Positions 58,430 through 64,000 of a stretch of 64,000 nucleotides of DNA are shown piece after piece. Position 1 is the stretch's first letter; every line of letters starts with the position of its first letter. Origin of the DNA: Dermatemys mawii (Eukaryota > Chordata > Testudines > Dermatemydidae); the NCBI GenBank assembly GCA_007922305.1, contig ML677385.1, positions 7,900,336 to 7,964,335 on the forward strand, in the 5' to 3' direction. The translations under genes and the position numbers were made by a program. Below the pieces are notes generated by a model. The model saw only the letters and a program-made list of their open reading frames with translations. It was not told the origin of the DNA and made no database searches.

Positions 58430-60199
58430 GTAAGTAACCATCTGTGTAGTTTTACTGAATGTGATGTCCTGATAGATTGAGCAAAGCATAAGTATAAAAG
58501 TAATCTGTAAGATTGGTTTGTAGATGAACAATATAACACATTCACTTATAAACACAGACAAAGAATAAATACGATAAAGATCAAATCCTGTTCCTTGTGA
58601 AATTGGTGTGAATCTAGAGTAACTCATCAATGGCACATTTGCAGATTACCTAAACAGAACTCAGAGTATACATCTTCAGTCATAGCAGGGAGCTCCTCTC
58701 TCCTGGTAAATGTTTTTGTGCCATCATGATGAAAGCTTTAAACTTGAGCTGGATCTACGGTTCTAAAGCTATTTTTTTCTCTTCTCAATTAGAGCTAACC
58801 ATGGCCCTTAGCAAGTCCACCCAACTTTTTGATGTTAACACATTAGGTGAGATTGTGTAGCTAGAGTCATTTCTAATAGGCTGTTTTATTTTGATTTCTC
58901 ATTGTTATACTCTAGCAGGATTGAAAGGTAAAGAGAACAGGTCAAGGCTTTGATAGTGTTGTTAACTAATCTCTTCCCAGTTCCACCAGGTGAGAATTGT
59001 AAAGCTACAACATGTCATTCTTTCTATACCTTAAATTTCTGAAACTTAACTGATGTAAGGGTCAAATGGGATGTAACATGTTTACAAGCTGTTGTTGAAA
59101 TGCATATATACTAGCTGAAAAGCCAACTTCTATATCTAGCATGTGTCCTGCTTCCTCTTTGTTTGATTGTTGACTATTCTGCACTTTATGTATGTGTCTG
59201 GTCATATGTCTGGGTACAGGTTTTTCAGCATACACAGTTTAACAGCAAAATATGAAATGTGACAAGTAGTCCCACTGGAAGTAAGTGATGCTGGATCCTC
59301 TGGACAATTGAAGTGTAGATAAAATGAATCCGTGTATGGAAAGCAAAGTTTACAGTTTGTAGGAAAATAAACTATTCAAGCTGGTAGAAGGAGTAAATAT
59401 AAAAAGTATTGTCAATGGAGAGAGTTTCCCTTTAAAAATTCAAAGAAGAGTCAGCATAAATACAGTGTTTGGTTAAGATGATCAAAATTTTACTTTAAAT
59501 AAGGCCCCTATTATAAATATATACAGAAAGCATAAATGGATAATGCTATGTTATCATTGATCTTTGTGGCTAATTACAATTGCTTTAGATAAAAATTAAA
59601 AAGGTAATCTTTGAAAATATAATGTATTTTTTATTACCATTCAGTACCGTGGTTGTTTTTCACTTTACCTGTTGAAGTACATAAAAAGACAAATATATAT
59701 ATACACATTTTTCTTTGAGACTGGCATTAAATACTGTAACAGACATCTTGGATAAATGCATGGAAATGAAAGCTGATTCAAAAGTTAATCATCCATTGGT
59801 GACTCCTGTATACAGCCCTGAACATAGTTTATGGTAACAACCTCGTTTATACTCACAGGCAACTAAGCTAAACATTTCGTAAGGTATAATTAATAGCTTT
59901 GTTAATATGGGGTGGAATACAAAATGTAATAATCTAAAGCAGGGGAAAACAGATGAGGTAGAGTCTTTATATTAGAATACAATCTCTTACTTGTTTTTTA
60001 ATTTCTAGAGAAATATTAGTAAAATGATGAATAAAGTACAATCTCTATTTAATTGGTTATGTCTGGGCTCTGTGCTTTTTTTCAAGGTATAACTGCAGGA
60101 GAATTACTCAGAGAGAACTTTCTGATATCTACTGTAGAAAGACTTAGAGTCTGTAGGGAAGTGAAGGAAAGAGAGTGGCTTCTAACTGAGCTCTACTTA
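58430..60199. other. Intronic sequence after the last recognised exon
   Basis: No exon with a matching phase (one base to complete the codon) was identified and no repeat family was recognised. Confidence 0.35.
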
Positions 60200-61235
60200 G
60201 GAAGACCAATACAAGGAGTCTGGGTTAGAAGCAAATGAGAATTTCCAATACCTCTGATGAGAACAAATCTGATATAATTTGCATTACTGAAACCTGGTGG
60301 GATTATTTCCATGACTGGAATGTTAAAGTAACTAGTAATAACCTATTCAGAAAGGATAGAGGGCATAAAAGAGGCGGGGAATGGCATTTTGTATTAAAGA
60401 CACCATTACCTGCTTCAGGGTTATTGATAGTCAAGATCTTGTGGTTTTGAGTTAAGTGTGAATCAGTGTGCTAACTATTAAAACCCAGGAAAGGATACTG
60501 GCCGGACTCTGTTACAGACCTCAGGATCTGTTACTCCTTAGTTACCTGTCTGTAATGTATAGAAAGAAGAATTGTGGTGTTATGGGGAACTTCAGTTTGA
60601 GAGAGACATGCAGCCAATAGTAAAACATCATTAGTTTCTAAAATGTATAAATGATGGAGTAGTGAGTAGGAAGAGGGAGGTGATTTATTTCTTATTTGTA
60701 AATCGTTGATAAGACCAATGCTGGAATACTGCATACAGTTTTGGTGTCCATGTTCCAAAAAGGGATGTTTAATTAGTGGGGAGAATGAAGAAAAGAGCCA
60801 CAAAAATGATTTAAAGGCTGAAGAAAATGTCTTTTACTGAGGAATCTGGAGCTCAATCTGTCTAATTTATCAAAAAGAACAGGTGGCTTGTTTACAACAT
60901 ACAAATACTCAGGCAAGAAAATAGTGAGTACTAAAGGGGTCTTTAATCTAACAAAAAAGGCCTGACTAGAACCCGTGGCTAGAAGCTGAAGCTAGATTAA
61001 TTCAAATTAGAAATCAGGCACAAACTTTTAACAGTGAGGGTGATTAGCCACTGGAACAAATGTCTTCAAATCAAGATTAGATGTCTTTCTGAAGATATGC
61101 TTTATCTTAACCAAGTTACTGGGCTCAGTACAGGAATAATGAGTTAAATTTAATGATGTGATAGCCAGGAAGTCAGACTAGATCATTTAAGTGTTCTTTC
61201 AGATTTGAAATTCTATGAACCTATGTCACTCCTAA
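60200..61235 (+). mobile_element. CR1 LINE with internal deletions, plus strand
   Basis: The 5' portion at 60235-60450 codes for an endonuclease fragment including SDIICITETWWDYFHDWNVK and SNNLFRKDRG. The ITETWWD block is the CR1 endonuclease motif. The RT core is missing. The remainder (for example tttggtgtccatgttccaaa, then gaagctgaagctagattaat) is the 3' part, closing in ttgaaattctatgaaccta, the expected CR1 terminus. Confidence 0.8.
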
Positions 61236-61779
61236 TAAAGACAACTCTCTTCTGACTCTTCCTATGCAGAAAACTTAATCTGCTTAATTATATTAAAAAT
61301 ACAGAGATTTAAGTTTGGCTGGGTTGTTTGTTTTATGATGATAGACTGTACAAGATTAAGCTAATAATGATTTTCAGACCCCTCTGAACACTTTAAACAT
61401 ACCTATAGCAGTGAGTTTGCAGTGGAGTTCAATACTAAAGTAGTAAGAGAATAAATAGGGTTATCTGAAATTGTTCCACAAGGCTAGTTTTGTCTGAGTT
61501 TACATTTGACACGGAGCATGGAAGAAGATGTGACTGGAAAGCTCCTCTGTGCTCCCTTGATCCTGTGTTGGTCTGGTGATGAAACAGATCACAGCATAAA
61601 TTGGAGCATAATGCCACTGAAATCAAGCTACACTGATTTATACCAGCTGAAAACCTGACCTCTTTGTCTGAAAGCAATTAAGCAAGTTTCACATAAACTC
61701 AACTTCTCTGAGCACTACTGGAGTGGAGTTCTCAGTTGGTGAAGGCTAGAGAATTTCTGGTAATTCCTAGGTTTGTTTT

Positions 61780-62470
61780 TCTGTCTTTCAGATTTCTCAG
61801 CCTGGCTCTTAGGGTTCTGCACAGCTCTGCCCCATATATACATGGAGATATACCTATTTCATAGAGCTGGAAAGACCTTGAAAGGTCATTGAGTCCAGTC
61901 CCCTGCCTACACTAGCAGGACCAAGTACTGTCCCCGGACAGATTTTTTGCCCCAGATCCCTAAATGGCCCCCTTAAGCACTGGGCTCACAACGCTGGGTT
62001 TAGCAGGCCAATGCTCAAACCACCGAGCTATCGCTCATCCCCATATAGATTTGCTGTCACTCCCTTAATCATATCTTATGTTCTGACCATTATTCTCCTG
62101 TTGCTCCCTTTGTTTTCTCTTATTCTTAATTCTGTATCTTTTTTTGTGGTGCTCTTCAGGCCTGGCACAACACCCTTCCTGCACCAAATATCCTTTCTCT
62201 CCCCCTTTAAGCCCCACAATTTTTGCTTTCCATCCTGCCACTGACTTACAGGCCTGTACTATTAACTCTTCCTTTACATTGTTTCCATTCCCTGATACAT
62301 TGTTTCCATTTTGTTTTGACTCTTCTTTACCTACCACTTCCCTTTGTCTGTTTTGCTTGCTCTCTCTATCACATTTAGATTGCAGGCTTTCTGGCACAAG
62401 GGCCATGCCTCCCTTTGATCTCTGTAAAGCACTGTGCAAAGTTAATTATCCTATATAAATATTGAATGAT
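61780..62470 (+). mobile_element. L2-like LINE fragment interrupted by a SINE
   Basis: The body is pyrimidine-rich and ends with agattgcaggctttctggca, gccatgcctccctttgatct and ctgtaaagcactgtgcaaag. This is the L2-type 3' terminal pattern, followed by an AT-rich tail. A tRNA-derived SINE splits it at 61839-62038. Confidence 0.6.
61839..62038 (-). mobile_element. Tortoise-type Pol III SINE with 9-bp target duplication
   Basis: The minus-strand SINE has a tRNA-like head (gcgatagctcggtggtttga), the ggccatttagggatctgggg body and a CR1-like tail. It is flanked by ccccatata at 61830-61838 and 62039-62047, a target duplication from LINE-driven insertion. Confidence 0.85.
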
Positions 62471-63759
62471 TAATATTTATTTTACAGTTAATAGTAGTTA
62501 ATATTAATAGTTCATTTGCAGCATTCATATATTCCCTAGCCCCCCCCACCCCCCGCACTTAAATAAGTTAAACATTTTATACGTATGTCATTCTGGTTCA
62601 GCACTACCAATACAAGCTTCTCCCGTATTTTGGACTGACCACAGTATTACACATATTGCCTCTTAAACTACTGTGGCTTAGGACAACCTTACTTCAATTG
62701 CCTCTGAATCTCTTCCGACTTTGGGCAACCTTACATCAAGATGGACTAAATGTGTATCTTCTATTTTGATCAGCTTTACAGTGCTCTTGACTTCGTGAAT
62801 GTTTATAATATGTATAGTACTCAAGTATCAAAAGCATCTCAGATTTGTAGTATTTTGCCTTTCAGGAAGGAGTGGCTGCTGCATGTTTTAACAAAATTCT
62901 TAGCTGTATTTATAGGTACTGGGTAGGCTGGAACGCAGTGCGTTCCACTGACTAGATGGCTGTTTAAGGAGAAATGGGAATTACTTATCCTGTAATTCTA
63001 CTTCAGTGAAAAATATCATTCTGGCAGGATTGTCACTCAGCTCTGAGACTGTGAAGGGGACATTTTTTTAAGATGCTTTTTTTTCCTCGTATTTCTATTG
63101 CTCTATGTTTTTAAGGCACTCCTTCAATCACTATTTTATGAATGGTTTACCATGTTGGGGAGCCTTCATTTCCTGCTCAGTGAGGCACTGACCAGAATGT
63201 CCCAATGGTGACAGTTCAAATCACAGATGGCATACAACTATCAGTGGGTAAGGTGGGAAATTTTGGATGCCAACCCACTACTGCTGCTACCAATGGCCAA
63301 AAACTTTAAAGCATGTGGAATTCTGCTTGTCATTTGATAGAGAGCTCTAGATAGAGGAATGAGAATTTGCCAGAATGATACTTTGTGGTTTTGCTTCTCT
63401 AAAGATAAGTTGTCCCCTGTATTAACTTAATTTAGATACAGTACATTATCTGAAGGTGTAAAATCACAATTAGAAGTAGCTAACTGGTTGGTTTTTTATT
63501 GCTAATTGTTTTAACATGCATCCCATCTCTTCCTCTGGTTGTCGTATTCCTCTGTTGTTTTTTCTTGATTTTAGTACTAGATATATTTCTGCTCCAGAAA
63601 TAACACTTCTGTAACTTTAAAATTGTCATCCATAATTAATAGCATTCTAGTAATCTTGAGCTAAGATAAATTTCAAGAACATTGCTGTACAGTAGTCTTC
63701 TACCATCTGTTGCATTCAGTCTGCTGTTTTTCTAGGGCTTTTTCTATGTATCTGTATGG
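62471..63759. other. Intronic sequence
   Basis: A C-rich run lies near 62540-62560. No exon or nameable repeat was seen. Confidence 0.35.
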
Positions 63760-64000
63760 CAGGGGTAGGCAACCTATGGCATGTGTGCCAAGGCGGCACA
63801 CAAGCTGATTTTCAGTGGCACTCTCACTGCCCAGATCCTGGCCACTGGTCTGGGGGGCTCTGCATTTTAATTTAATTTTCAATTAAGCTTCTTAAACATT
63901 TTAAAAACTTATTTACTTTACATACAACAATAATTTAGTTATATATTAAAGACTGATAGAAAGAGATCTTCTAAAAATGTTAAAATGTGTTATTGACACA
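63760..64000 (-). mobile_element. hAT-like element cut by the window edge
   Basis: It begins caggggtaggcaacctatgg followed by gtgtgccaaggcggcacaca. It is the reverse complement of the element at 4801-5108, so this copy is inverted relative to it. The other terminus lies beyond the window. Confidence 0.75.

Overview
This window looks like nuclear DNA of an amniote, most probably a turtle. Coding sequence is confined to short exons separated by long AT-rich introns. The introns carry CR1-family LINEs, tRNA-derived SINEs with a CR1-like 3' end (the tortoise Pol III SINE type), DIRS-type tyrosine-recombinase retrotransposons, Harbinger, mariner-like and hAT DNA transposons, and solo LTRs, a mixture familiar from turtle genomes. 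There is no prokaryotic gene organisation. All family names here come from recognition by eye, not from a database search. One host gene is visible, on the + strand. Nine exons (6550-6769, 7795-8001, 13951-14044, 16989-17129, 24006-24201, 46043-46140, 46473-46589, 57248-57382, 58317-58429) have AG/GT borders and compatible phases throughout. Together they give about 440 codons of open reading frame. The translation carries a calponin-homology (CH) domain split over four exons, followed by the start of an Ig-like (ASH/MSP-type) segment. This matches CFAP47 (CHDC2), a very large axonemal protein. Both ends of the gene lie outside the window, so nearly everything else is intron. Layout: 0-6.5 kb holds a CR1 relic interrupted by a short repeat, an LTR-like element and a hAT element. 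6.5-17 kb holds the first four exons, with a degenerate DIRS element (about 9.75-13.6 kb) and old LINE pieces. 17-24 kb holds two fold-back miniature transposons, a solo LTR and an L2-like LINE. 24-28 kb starts with the CH-domain exon and continues with a rearranged DIRS element into whose recombinase region a solo LTR has inserted, with a 5-bp target duplication and a 48-bp tandem repeat inside the LTR. 28-46 kb is a long intron with an AT-rich fold-back element, a palindromic AT-rich patch, a decayed 3.2-kb Harbinger transposon, a SINE and an RTE-like LINE tail. 46-58.5 kb holds the last four exons with a mariner-like MITE, a complete solo LTR, a hAT element and a CR1 3' end. 58.5-64 kb holds another CR1, an L2-like LINE interrupted by a SINE, and a hAT copy cut by the window edge. 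I found no undescribed biological system. The most notable items are the nested insertions with readable target-site duplications, an inverted-pair repeat whose form suggests a 5'-inverted retrotransposition, a direct duplication bracketing one CFAP47 exon, and a tandem splice acceptor.
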